Shown here: piece by piece, positions 1-7,654 of the stretch | Layout of the letters: every line of letters starts with the position of its first letter | Position numbering within the stretch: the stretch's first letter is position 1 | Assembly (NCBI GenBank): GCA_030431945.1 | Contig: JAUIIF010000061.1 | Span: forward strand, 1-12,837 | DNA length: 12,837 nucleotides | DNA from: Bacteroidia bacterium | GTDB taxonomy: Bacteria > Bacteroidota > Bacteroidia > Chitinophagales > Saprospiraceae | Direction: 5' to 3' | The notes under the pieces: model-generated | What the model was told of the DNA's origin: nothing | Seen by the model: the letters and a program-made list of their open reading frames with translations, nothing else | Databases searched by the model: none | Translations under genes and position numbers: made by a program

Positions 1-1
1 A

Positions 2-277
2 CTCCCCCTGCTGTACCCCGATTTCGGGATTGCCGGCATTACCTATTTCCGGCGGGTCCGGCTGAATGCCTTCTTTGACGTAAGTGAACGCCAGATCAAG
101 CAGTACGATTTCTCGCAGGTCCTGCGTTCGGTGGGCGGGCAGTTGTACTTCGACAATCGCTGGCTAAACGCGCAGGACATTACGCTGGGCGTGGAAGCCG
201 CCTACTTGCTGGATGCGGGCGCGGTCGGCATCGAACAGCCGGTACAATTCAGGTTATTGGTTTCCGGAGGCTTTTAG
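2..277 (+). CDS. C-terminal fragment of an outer-membrane beta-barrel-like protein (5' end outside window)
   Basis: An open frame enters at base 2 and stops at TAG 275-277, giving 91 residues of a longer protein. The fragment alternates polar and aromatic/aliphatic residues in short strands (LPLLYPDFG, ITYFRRVRLNAFFD, GGQLYFDNRW, ITLGVEAAYLLD) and ends VQFRLLVSGGF. A terminal Phe after an amphipathic strand is the usual outer-membrane barrel signal. The style recalls the C-terminal barrel of large Bacteroidota proteins that carry TolB/WD40-like propellers at the N-terminus, but no propeller is in the window, so that link is inference. It converges on the response-regulator gene, with 28 bases between the stop codons and no clear hairpin terminator. 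Reading frame is very likely real; function is uncertain. Confidence 0.7.
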   Translation, partial: LPLLYPDFGIAGITYFRRVRLNAFFDVSERQIKQYDFSQVLRSVGGQLYFDNRWLNAQDITLGVEAAYLLDAGAVGIEQPVQFRLLVSGGF

Positions 278-305
278 GGGGCAGCAGGCGCCGGGTAGCG
301 CAGGC

Positions 306-1076
306 TCAGGCAGGCCCCTTTATCCAGGCTTTTACCGCTTCGCGTTGCAGCTTCCCAACGGGCAGGGCCGCCCCGTTGGGCATCATCAACTGATTGCCTT
401 CCAGGTAGTCGACTTTAGCCTTCTGTACGACGAAGCTCTTGTGGATTTTGAGGAAGTCGTTGGCCGGGAGCTCTGCGGCCAGACTGCTCAGGGTGCGGGT
501 GGTGAGGAGGAAGTCAGCGCCAACCCAGACTTTGACGAAGTTGCCGTAGCTCTCCAGGTACAGAATATCGCTGAATTCTACGCGGCGGTGCTGGCGGTCT
601 ACCTTGATGAAGAGGTGGTCTGCCGGCCGGTTACCCGTCATGGCACCTGCGGCCGCGCCCGTTTTGCCCAGCTCTTTTTGTACTTTATTGACGGCCCGGA
701 GAAAGCGGGTAAAGCGGAAGGGCTTGAGTAAATAATCGGACACCTGCAGCTCAAAACTCTCCAGGGCGTATTCCTCGAAAGCAGAGGTGATAATGACTTT
801 GGGGCGTCGTTCGAGCGTCCGCAGAAAATCGAGCCCTTTGAGGTCCGGCATATTAATGTCCAGAAAAATAAGATCGACCGGCTGGCGGCTGAGCAGGGGG
901 TAGGCTTCCGTCGCCCGGTGGCAATGGCCGGTAATTTGCAGAAAATCCAGGTCCTTAGCGTAAGTAGTAATGATTTGATGAGCCAGCGGTTCATCATCAA
1001 TTACCAGGGCGGTGAGGTGGTCGGCTTGGGCAGGCAAAGGGGAGCAGCGTTTGGTGAGGGCAGCGGAAAGCGTCAT
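306..1076 (-). CDS. LytTR-family two-component response regulator
   Basis: A 256-residue protein. The receiver domain (about residues 22-140) shows the acidic pair D27-D28 in VIDDEP, the phosphoacceptor D73 in FLDINMP, the conserved Thr/Ser region IITSAFEEYA and the Lys of LLKPF. The LytTR DNA-binding domain follows (about 155-255), with FIKVDRQHRRVEF, ILYLESYGNFVKVW, FLKIHKSFVV and LPVGKLQRE. These are typical of LytR/AlgR regulators, which bind direct repeats upstream of target promoters. ATG 1076-1074 overlaps the last base of the kinase stop (TGATG), so translation is probably coupled; a TTG one codon earlier is the alternative start. It almost certainly receives phosphate from the neighbouring LytS-type kinase. 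Targets cannot be read from the sequence. Confidence 0.95.
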   Translation of the reverse strand: MTLSAALTKRCSPLPAQADHLTALVIDDEPLAHQIITTYAKDLDFLQITGHCHRATEAYPLLSRQPVDLIFLDINMPDLKGLDFLRTLERRPKVIITSAFEEYALESFELQVSDYLLKPFRFTRFLRAVNKVQKELGKTGAAAGAMTGNRPADHLFIKVDRQHRRVEFSDILYLESYGNFVKVWVGADFLLTTRTLSSLAAELPANDFLKIHKSFVVQKAKVDYLEGNQLMMPNGAALPVGKLQREAVKAWIKGPA

Positions 1077-2683
1077 CAATGCCTTGGCAGTCGCTCCGGT
1101 ACAAGTTCAATTAGGTCCAGTTCTGCTGGAATATCCGGCGCGAACGCAGGTGCATTGATGGATTCCGGTTCCCACAAACTTAGCACTACCCGGTAGGAAT
1201 CCGGACTTTCCTCGGTTAAAAGTTCAAAGCGGTTGGGGTAGAGCAGTTCAAGTCTTCGTTGCAGGTTGGTGAGGCCAACGCCTCCAGGTTTGGTCTTTTT
1301 CACGGCTGCTGGCTCGCGGCTGTTGTGGCAGACGAAGCGAATGTGACCACGGTGTTCGGTAAGTTCCAGGTGCAGAAAGCAATCGCCGACCGCCGGTTCA
1401 ATTCCGTGTTTGAAAGCGTTTTCCAGCAGGATGATGAAGAGCAGCGGAGGTACGGGGAGCTTTGGATTGTCCAGCGCTACCACCAGGTCGATATCTGCAG
1501 TCTGATACAGGCGGATACGTTGGAGGTCAAGGTAATCCCGCAGGTACTTTACCTCCTGCTGGAGCTCTACCCGCTCTGCTTTTGCCTTGTAAATTACGTA
1601 GCGCATCAGTTCTGATAACTGGAGAATGGTTTCGGGTGTTTCAGGCGCTTCTTTAAGACTGAGAGCGTAAAGGTTGTTGAGGGTATTGAAAAAGAAGTGA
1701 GGGTTCACCTGTTGTTTCAGCAGGTCTAATTCGGTGGCCGTTTTTTCTTTTTCCAGTAAGGTGATGATCCGGGTTTTCCGGACCCACTCGAGGAAAAGAA
1801 TGACGGGCAGGGACATGGTCATGAAGACAAAGGCGACTGCGTGATTTTCGGGGGCTACAATGCCAATTTGACCCCTTAACCCTGCGGTATGCATTTCCCA
1901 TTCCATCGTGATGGGAAAGAGCAGTGCGTAGGCAGCGTGCAGGGGGGCGAAAAGCAGGATGGTGGCCCCAACGCTGAGCAGGTAATAAATGACGCCTCTT
2001 TCTGCCAACATCCTCCGGTAGAGCAGCTGGTAATGAAAATAAAAAAGCAAGAGGTAGGGGAGGTAAATGGCAACGGTCTGCCAAACGGAGGATAAGAAAA
2101 TGAAGATAAACTGGAGGTCGTTGGCCCCCGCCGTTGCTTGCTGAAAATTGTGGTGGCCGGCAACGGCCAACATGGCGGCCAGAAGTCCGAAAAGTCCAAT
2201 AATCTTCGGCACACTACTCGGCCCGAAAAACTTGCGCAGGTCAGGTAACCATTTGTTGTCCAGTAAACCGAAAAGGAAAGTCGCCAGCAGGAAAAACATT
2301 CCTCCGACCATCTGCAGGCCCTCCGTATTTTCCTGGGAATCGGGCGGGACAATGTTGCCTCCGGGGACTAAGTCGTTAATGGTGATGCCAAGGGGGAAGA
2401 GCAGCAGGGGGTATCCGGCAAAGATAAATACCCACAGGAGGCGATACACCCATTTGTGCAGCCACTTCTTTAGCCTCACCCGGTAGGCAATGAACGTGAG
2501 GGTAGGCAGGTACAGCAAGCAAACGCCCGCCACCATACTGAGGTAATTGAGTAAGGAGGTGCTTTCTGCTTCTGTAGCCAGGACCAGGCAAAAGAACAGC
2601 ACCAGGCCGACAAAAATCCACACGTGACCCTTGAGGAAGAAGGCTTCCAGCCGGGCGGCATATTTACTGAGTTGTTGTACCAT
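1076..2683 (-). CDS. LytS/YpdA-type sensor histidine kinase, multi-pass membrane protein
   Basis: A 535-residue protein. The first 300 residues carry about eight hydrophobic segments (near 21-37, 45-67, 80-100, 125-141, 160-176, 191-217, 231-257, 282-300). A short coiled linker (LEKEKTATELDLLKQQ) leads into a His_kinase domain with the phosphoacceptor H329 in QVNPHFFFNTLNNL. An HATPase domain follows, with N422 in the N-box ILLENAFKHG and the G-box GGVGLTNLQRRLELLY. This is the family that signals to LytTR regulators, and one follows at once. I chose ATG 2683, eight bases after the stop of the DoxX-like gene; a TTG 33 bases upstream would overlap that gene. The membrane part has no recognisable ligand domain, so the stimulus is unknown. 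The tail after residue 505 is acidic and Pro-rich and lies outside the ATPase fold. Confidence 0.94.
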   Translation of the reverse strand: MVQQLSKYAARLEAFFLKGHVWIFVGLVLFFCLVLATEAESTSLLNYLSMVAGVCLLYLPTLTFIAYRVRLKKWLHKWVYRLLWVFIFAGYPLLLFPLGITINDLVPGGNIVPPDSQENTEGLQMVGGMFFLLATFLFGLLDNKWLPDLRKFFGPSSVPKIIGLFGLLAAMLAVAGHHNFQQATAGANDLQFIFIFLSSVWQTVAIYLPYLLLFYFHYQLLYRRMLAERGVIYYLLSVGATILLFAPLHAAYALLFPITMEWEMHTAGLRGQIGIVAPENHAVAFVFMTMSLPVILFLEWVRKTRIITLLEKEKTATELDLLKQQVNPHFFFNTLNNLYALSLKEAPETPETILQLSELMRYVIYKAKAERVELQQEVKYLRDYLDLQRIRLYQTADIDLVVALDNPKLPVPPLLFIILLENAFKHGIEPAVGDCFLHLELTEHRGHIRFVCHNSREPAAVKKTKPGGVGLTNLQRRLELLYPNRFELLTEESPDSYRVVLSLWEPESINAPAFAPDIPAELDLIELVPERLPRH

Positions 2684-2691
2684 GATTTCAA

Positions 2692-3243
2692 TTATCCGTT
2701 TCCGTAGCCGAGCCAATTTGATAAGAGCATGTTCCCACCAAAAACGACGGCCATAATTACGATGGTGACGATGGCTTGCCGCCAGTTGAGGAGTTTTAGT
2801 CCGGGTAAGCGAGTGAGGGCCCGGAAGGCATCAGTTACCTTATCCTGATTGAGGACCAGCAAGTAAAGGAGCATCACCAGGTAGAGGACGGCGTTGCCGA
2901 GGGCGGCTGGCTGGTCGAGAAAGATAATGTCAAAAACGACAATATTAACCAGTATCGGGATGAGAACCGCAACGCCCAGCAGTTTCGTTCTTTCCGTTAA
3001 CAACAGCAGGGCGCCGATGATTTGCGAAAGGCCGATAAACAGAATGTACGCACCGGAATATCCCATAAACGTCCAGGCAAGGGGATACGCAGCGGCCTCC
3101 CCAAGCGTTGTCGCCGCTACCTCATCCGGCAGGGCCCCGCGCCGATAAAACTGCCCGCCCGCAATCTTACCACTACCGTAGAGGAGCAGAAACAGACCTA
3201 CATAGTAGCGGCAGACACGATCCTGTACTTCTTTACCGAACAT
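2692..3243 (-). CDS. DoxX-like integral membrane protein
   Basis: A 183-residue protein with four or five hydrophobic helices (about 12-24, 56-82, 88-108, 115-131, 155-173). The pattern RYYVGLFLLLYGSGKIAGGQFYRRG near the N-terminus, followed by SGAYILFIGLSQIIGALLLL, resembles the DoxX/SURF4-like family. Members are small inner-membrane proteins, some linked to quinone or thiol redox chemistry, but most are of unknown function. ATG 3243 was preferred over a TTG 17 codons upstream because the extra residues are polar and unlike the family. It is the first gene of a probable three-gene unit with the kinase and regulator. It could be an accessory membrane partner of the sensor, which is inference. 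Family assignment is by residue pattern only. Confidence 0.72.
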   Translation of the reverse strand: MFGKEVQDRVCRYYVGLFLLLYGSGKIAGGQFYRRGALPDEVAATTLGEAAAYPLAWTFMGYSGAYILFIGLSQIIGALLLLTERTKLLGVAVLIPILVNIVVFDIIFLDQPAALGNAVLYLVMLLYLLVLNQDKVTDAFRALTRLPGLKLLNWRQAIVTIVIMAVVFGGNMLLSNWLGYGNG

Positions 3244-3512
3244 AATTTGACTACTTGTTCGACAAAGGAAACGGACGGAGCCGGTAGGTTCCAAAAAAGA
3301 CTGATGAACGACTAAAAGTCGCTGATCAAAGGGAAGGAGGGTTGAGGTAGAAGGACCAGGGTAAGTACAACAAGGCGGTATGCAGCGGCCGACTGGTGGT
3401 TTTGCTGCCTCCCGCTAGCGTATTTGGCGGACGCCACGGAACAACCGGGGACGGAACCTGCTTGTGCTTACGTGGTTCGGTCGCTGAGGGCGGAGAAATG
3501 CGCGGAATTAAA
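3244..3512. other. 269-base intergenic region
   Basis: Between the DoxX-like start and the stop of the secreted protein I see no convincing gene. It contains the weak promoter described at 3263-3295 and a small perfect inverted repeat at 3309-3321 (CGACT, loop AAA, AGTCG). No U-tract hairpin follows the large secreted-protein gene, so its terminator is not identified. The short open frames on the plus strand have no family character. Confidence 0.6.
3263..3295 (-). promoter_or_regulatory. Candidate promoter of the DoxX-LytS-LytTR unit
   Basis: On the minus strand TTTG (3295-3292) is followed after 21 bases by TTCCTTTG (3270-3263). The second element matches the Bacteroidota -7 consensus TAnnTTTG at all but one position, and the TTTG fits the -33 box with normal spacing. 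The start codon lies 19 bases further on. The match is modest and could be chance. Confidence 0.3.
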
Positions 3513-6002
3513 TTACTTGGCTACCCGGATCTTACGGTTGACAACACCATCTTCGGTGGTCAGCGTCAGCGTGTACAGGCCATTGGGGAGGTCGGCCAGC
3601 ATCAGTTCCCGGTGGTTGGTATCGAGCCCTTGTTCGGAGCGGAGTACCCTACCGGTAAGGTCGGTCAGCTGCAGGGCGGAGAAACGTTGCTGGCCATTAA
3701 GGTGAACAACGAGCCGGTCAGCCGTAGGGTTAGGGTAGGCAATTAGCTTTTCTTCCAGGTAGTCCGTTGCGGCACTGGGCGAGAAGTCTGCTACTTCAGT
3801 AGGCGGGGTGCGCTTGATGCGGAGATCGTAAGGGGCAACCTGAACGGCGTCTACCTGTCCTGAGGCGTTAATGGCGGTATTGACATCACCACCTGAGATG
3901 GTCGTAATTAAATCGTCTTCCAGGCTCTGGTCACCAACTTCGTAACCTTCCCGGAAACCAAATACGTCTTCTACAATAACGACGTTCAGCCGGCCGATGA
4001 TGCCGTAGCCACTGATGGCGTCCCGGCTGGTTCGCGTCAGGGCGGTATTGATCCGGCCGGTAGCAGGGTTGTTGCTGACCAGGGAAAGGATGGGGCTGTC
4101 GTAGCTCATCCAGCTTTCTTCGTCGTACTCCACGCCTACGGAGAGTGGATCGACGATGCTTCCGTCATAGTCGAAGGAGAAACGGAAGCCGAACACGTCT
4201 TCGACAATGACGACGTTGTTACCGGCCACAATGTCCAGGATGATGTGGTCACCGGGTTCTGCTTCCAGGGTGCCACTGAGGCTCATCTCGAAAGTCGAGA
4301 AAGTCTGTGGTTCCGGGCGAAGGCGGTGCGTCAGGCCCAGGTTTTGCATTACTACCTGGGTATCGAGTGAGTTGATGATCTGATCACCGTTGGCATCAAT
4401 GTGCTTGAAGTCTAATCCGTTCAGATCCTGGCCCCAGTCTTCGGCGTACTGCGCCGACCAGTTACCCGGGGCTGCCGTTAAGCGCGGCGTGCCGGCACCA
4501 CCCATGGCGAGACCGATGGGAAGTAAGTCGTCTACGTCAACAACGCCATCGTTATTCGTATCTCCGGGCCAGACACAGTCGTCATCAATACAGGCATTGG
4601 GGTCAGCGTCCGTGACGTTGATCGCAACGGTTACTTGGGTGGAGAAAGCACAGTCTCCGGCGGCATTGGCGTTAAGGCAATAGCTCAGCGTCAGCTCATC
4701 CCGCTGGCCTGCGGCAAGCGGATTGGGGAGGTAACTGAGCTGACCACTGATGGGGTCAGTAATGATCAGGCCGTTGGATGGTTGCTCCACCACGGACCAG
4801 CTTACCGTGCCGCCGGGCGTCTCGTACGTGAGGTCGACCGGCGTGCCGGCGGGAGTGGTCAGGGTCGTTTCTGACTGTGCCGGAGCAAAATTGGAAACGA
4901 AAATGTAGACGGTTTGAATTTCCGGCTCACCATCACAGCCCGGTGCCATGGAGGAATAGGTGAACTGGTCTACGCCGGACCAACCGCTTGGGGGCGTGTA
5001 AACCACCTGGCCTTTCCGGCTTGTTTCCGTCAGGCTGCCAAATTGCGGCGCGCCGTACGTGATACAGTCGGCAAATACATTGTACAGATCGTTGTCCAGT
5101 ACGTTCAGGGTGGTCGGCTGGTCTACGGCCGTGTAACCACGATCTTCAAAAGCAAAATCGTTGGTTTCAAGGTCGAGTACGGTGATGTGGTAAACCGTAG
5201 GCTCCGTCGCTCCCGGTGAAGTGTAAGCGAGAAACTCATCACCGACGAAGCTGTCATCCGGCTGGTAAGCCATGACGCCATTGACGTTGATCATGGAGCC
5301 GGACACCGGACTTCCGGCAGGTTCTGCACCTTCCGGGGCAAAAATGAACTGGGGCTGGTCTCGTTTAGTGAAAACCCGTACGGTGTCGGTAACGGCGCCA
5401 TCCGCATCCGGCAACACGTTGACGGAAACAGTGCCTAAGTCACAGACATTGTCGAAATCCGCACAGATGACGTAGTTGAAATCAGTGAGGCCCACGAAAC
5501 CCGGCTTTGGGGTGAAGACAACCTGGTCGTCAACAACTTCAACGGTGCCGGCATTGACCATGGGGGCCGCTACCAGCCGGATGTTGCCGACGTTTACCGA
5601 GTCGTTGAGGAGAACGGGTACGGAGACGGGCTGGCCCGAAACCGTAGAGGCAAAATCGTGGCGGGCCCGGATATCCGCTTCGTCAACCAAAATCTCGAAC
5701 TGCGTAAAGGCAACGTTGACGCCGAAGGGGAAGCTGACCATCAGCATGTCGTCCGCTCCCAGGTAGTCAACGTCCGGTGTGTAGGTCAGGGTATAACTGA
5801 ACTCAACCCCCGGGTCAGGGGTGATGACCGCCGTACCGTGCTCTGGGTTCCGGCCAACGACCGGGGCAAAACGAGAAAGAAAGGATACCGTGGCAGGCTC
5901 ATTTTTGATGACCATCAAACGCTCCACCCCCTGTCCCGATAAATCGGAAACAATGGCCGACAGGCACAACAGCAACATCATTTTGAGTAGCCGTAGGTTC
6001 AT
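3513..6002 (-). CDS. T9SS-secreted cohesin/dockerin-like multidomain protein with Ig-like repeats
   Basis: An 829-residue protein. Residues 1-24 form a signal peptide (MNLRLLKMMLLLCLSAIVSD). Residues about 30-465 hold four or five Ig/cadherin-like repeats, visible from VLLNDSVN, VLDNDLYN, FTPKPGFVG, YTPPSGWSG and similar motifs. A split dockerin-like pair follows: GDTNNDGVVDVDDLL (480-494) and DANGDQIINSLD (536-547), both with EF-hand-type calcium ligands, separated by about 40 residues. Residues about 572-690 resemble a cohesin-type beta-sandwich (PGDHIILDIVAG, FGFRFSFDYD, INTALTRTSRDAISGYG). The C-terminus from LIAYPNPTADRLVV (753) to VVNRKIRVAK is a type IX secretion sorting domain. ATG 6002 was chosen because it starts the signal peptide. 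Likely exported to the cell surface or medium as an adhesive or structural protein; no catalytic domain is seen. The domain calls are by motif. A 12-residue internal repeat is listed separately. Confidence 0.9.
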   Translation of the reverse strand: MNLRLLKMMLLLCLSAIVSDLSGQGVERLMVIKNEPATVSFLSRFAPVVGRNPEHGTAVITPDPGVEFSYTLTYTPDVDYLGADDMLMVSFPFGVNVAFTQFEILVDEADIRARHDFASTVSGQPVSVPVLLNDSVNVGNIRLVAAPMVNAGTVEVVDDQVVFTPKPGFVGLTDFNYVICADFDNVCDLGTVSVNVLPDADGAVTDTVRVFTKRDQPQFIFAPEGAEPAGSPVSGSMINVNGVMAYQPDDSFVGDEFLAYTSPGATEPTVYHITVLDLETNDFAFEDRGYTAVDQPTTLNVLDNDLYNVFADCITYGAPQFGSLTETSRKGQVVYTPPSGWSGVDQFTYSSMAPGCDGEPEIQTVYIFVSNFAPAQSETTLTTPAGTPVDLTYETPGGTVSWSVVEQPSNGLIITDPISGQLSYLPNPLAAGQRDELTLSYCLNANAAGDCAFSTQVTVAINVTDADPNACIDDDCVWPGDTNNDGVVDVDDLLPIGLAMGGAGTPRLTAAPGNWSAQYAEDWGQDLNGLDFKHIDANGDQIINSLDTQVVMQNLGLTHRLRPEPQTFSTFEMSLSGTLEAEPGDHIILDIVAGNNVVIVEDVFGFRFSFDYDGSIVDPLSVGVEYDEESWMSYDSPILSLVSNNPATGRINTALTRTSRDAISGYGIIGRLNVVIVEDVFGFREGYEVGDQSLEDDLITTISGGDVNTAINASGQVDAVQVAPYDLRIKRTPPTEVADFSPSAATDYLEEKLIAYPNPTADRLVVHLNGQQRFSALQLTDLTGRVLRSEQGLDTNHRELMLADLPNGLYTLTLTTEDGVVNRKIRVAK
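3951..3986 (-). repeat. Internal repeat, copy B (NVVIVEDVFGFR, residues 673-684)
   Basis: This stretch encodes N-V-V-I-V-E-D-V-F-G-F-R in the last part of the cohesin-like domain. It is identical in protein sequence to copy A at 4182-4217, 77 residues earlier. Six of the twelve codons differ from copy A, all at the third position. Confidence 0.9.
4182..4217 (-). repeat. Internal repeat, copy A (NVVIVEDVFGFR, residues 596-607)
   Basis: First copy of the 12-residue sequence, at the start of the cohesin-like domain just before FSFDYD. The DNA differs from copy B at six wobble positions, so this is not a recent copy-paste of the DNA. Confidence 0.9.
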
Positions 6003-6070
6003 GAGGGGGGATGAATTAAAACGGATTAGACCGCAATATAACAAGAAGGTGTAACGTATAGATAAGCTTT

Positions 6071-6094
6071 ACGGATTTTTTACAATAAGTCCGT
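6071..6094. promoter_or_regulatory. Inverted repeat in the divergent promoter region
   Basis: ACGGA (6071-6075) and TCCGT (6090-6094) form a 5-base inverted repeat around an AT-rich centre. It lies in the 163-base region between two divergent starts (6002 minus, 6166 plus). It could be an operator or part of a promoter; the short arms make chance possible. Confidence 0.25.
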
Positions 6095-6151
6095 GAATTT
6101 TTAAATGCCTTGCGGGGGTGATTGTTTACTGACTGCTAGTGATTTAGGTTG

Positions 6152-6159
6152 TAAGTTTG
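6152..6159 (+). promoter_or_regulatory. -7 promoter box TAAGTTTG, six bases before the ATG
   Basis: This is a perfect match to the Bacteroidota -7 consensus TAnnTTTG, ending six bases before ATG 6166. The -33 region is poor (TTTA at 6125-6128 is the best candidate, 23 bases upstream). If it works, transcription would begin at or very near the start codon. Confidence 0.5.
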
Positions 6160-6165
6160 TGAACA

Positions 6166-7596
6166 ATGAACGAAAAATCTAATAAGTTAATTAGTTTACT
6201 GGCCAGTCTGGACCGGACGCAACGGCGGGGATGTCGTAAACTCATCCAGTCTGCCTACTTCTCAGGTAACGCGGATCTGCTCTCCATTTTTGATGAAATC
6301 GCTCTGCGGATTGACAAAAGCCGGAGCCTGGACAAGAAGCAGATCTGGTCCGCTGTCTTTGGCAAGTCAAAGGCTTACAATGACGTGCGTTTTCGCAAAT
6401 ACACCTCTGATCTTTTCAAGCTGATCAAGGAGTTCCTGACCCAGGAAGCACTGGCTGCCGAGCCGGAATTAAAGCACTACCTCTACCTGGCCGCACTGGA
6501 AAAACAAAGCCCCGATAAGCTAATTCGCGGCGTGGAGCGGAACTGGGATGACCTGGACGAAACCAAGGGAAGCTACGAGCGCAGCACCTACCTCTACCGC
6601 CACCTGCTGGAGTACCGGAAGTACTCTCTGTTAAATTATGAACACCGTCCTTACGAACGGGCAAATGTAGAAGCAATCGGGGCCACCCTCGACATCTACT
6701 TCATCGTCGTCAAGCTCCGGCAAGCAGTTCATACCCAGAGCCGTATCCAGACCGAACAGTATCAGTATGACTTGCAGCTGGTGCCGGAAGTCGTGGGCTT
6801 TCTGGACCGTACGGGGGTCTATCTGGATCACCCGATCGTCGCCGTACACTACTACATGTATAAGATGCTGGTAACTGCGGATAACCACGAGGCCTACTAC
6901 CGGTACAAAGAAATTATCCTCAATCGAACGGAAAACCTGGAGAATGACCAGGCCTACGAACTTTTCCAGCCGGCCCTGAATTATTGCCGCCGCCGAATCA
7001 ATGAAGGGGTTAAAGAATTTTTGGCCGAATACCTGGAGGTTTACCGGTACGGGCTGGACCGAAACCTGGTGTATGACGATGGGTTGATTGACCCGCTCCA
7101 GTTCCGGAACACCATTCTCATTGCCCTGCGCCACGGAGATTATGAGTGGGCAGAACACTACATTGAAAATTATCAGGACCGGCTACCGGCCAAGCAACGG
7201 ACGAATGCCGTCAACTACAACTCCGCTACCCTTTATTTCTACCAGAACAACTACGACAAGGCCCTTGATTTTCTGCGGGACGTAGAATACGAAAACACTA
7301 CCTACAACCTGAATTCCAAAACCATGCTGCTGGCCATCTATTACGAAACGGATGCCGATACTGCGCTGGACTCCCTTTTCGATTCCATCACGGCCTACCT
7401 CAACCGGCACAAGGAGATACCTGACATCAACCAGCGGGCCTACCGCAATCTGGTGTCGTTTACCCGCCGGCTGACGCGGATGCTGCCGGGAGACAAGAAG
7501 GCCATGGACCAACTGAAGGCAGACCTGGCCAAGAAAAAGTACGTGGCTTCCAGACCGTGGCTGGAGGAAAAAATCGAAGAGTTTACCAAGTACTAA
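6166..7596 (+). CDS. Helical TPR-like protein of unknown function
   Basis: A 476-residue protein with no signal peptide or membrane segment, so probably cytoplasmic. I do not know its function. Residues 1-92 have a pattern I associate with a Bacteroidota hypothetical family: LLASLDRTQRRGCRKLIQSA, YFSGNADLL, KKQIWSAVFG, and then a run of helices ending LFKLIKEFLTQEA. The rest is almost all alpha-helix, rich in Tyr, Leu and Arg. The segment about 310-410 (LIALRHGDYEWAEHYIENY, SATLYFYQNNYDKALDFL, MLLAIYYETDADTALDSLFD) has TPR-like helix pairs, which suggests a protein-binding scaffold. It stands alone, divergent from the secreted cohesin-like gene, and ends in a hairpin. There is no Shine-Dalgarno sequence before the ATG. 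Confidence 0.85.
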   Translation: MNEKSNKLISLLASLDRTQRRGCRKLIQSAYFSGNADLLSIFDEIALRIDKSRSLDKKQIWSAVFGKSKAYNDVRFRKYTSDLFKLIKEFLTQEALAAEPELKHYLYLAALEKQSPDKLIRGVERNWDDLDETKGSYERSTYLYRHLLEYRKYSLLNYEHRPYERANVEAIGATLDIYFIVVKLRQAVHTQSRIQTEQYQYDLQLVPEVVGFLDRTGVYLDHPIVAVHYYMYKMLVTADNHEAYYRYKEIILNRTENLENDQAYELFQPALNYCRRRINEGVKEFLAEYLEVYRYGLDRNLVYDDGLIDPLQFRNTILIALRHGDYEWAEHYIENYQDRLPAKQRTNAVNYNSATLYFYQNNYDKALDFLRDVEYENTTYNLNSKTMLLAIYYETDADTALDSLFDSITAYLNRHKEIPDINQRAYRNLVSFTRRLTRMLPGDKKAMDQLKADLAKKKYVASRPWLEEKIEEFTKY

Positions 7597-7598
7597 GC

Positions 7599-7616
7599 TG
7601 CGGGAGGAATCCCGCA
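7599..7616 (+). terminator. Hairpin after the TPR-like gene, GGAA tetraloop
   Basis: TGCGGGA and TCCCGCA form a perfect 7-base stem closed by GGAA, a GNRA-type tetraloop. It begins three bases after the TAA stop. On the plus strand it is followed by ATGCCTTTCCCC, only a weak U-tract. It sits between convergent genes and may act as a terminator or mRNA 3'-end stabiliser for the plus-strand gene. Confidence 0.55.
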
Positions 7617-7654
7617 ATGCCTTTCCCCAATCCCTGCACCTGCGTCCGCGCCGC

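Noticed and set aside
3513..6002. The dockerin-like motifs as proof of a cellulosome.
   Set aside because: No glycoside hydrolase or scaffoldin is present. These modules are found in many non-cellulolytic secreted proteins of this phylum.
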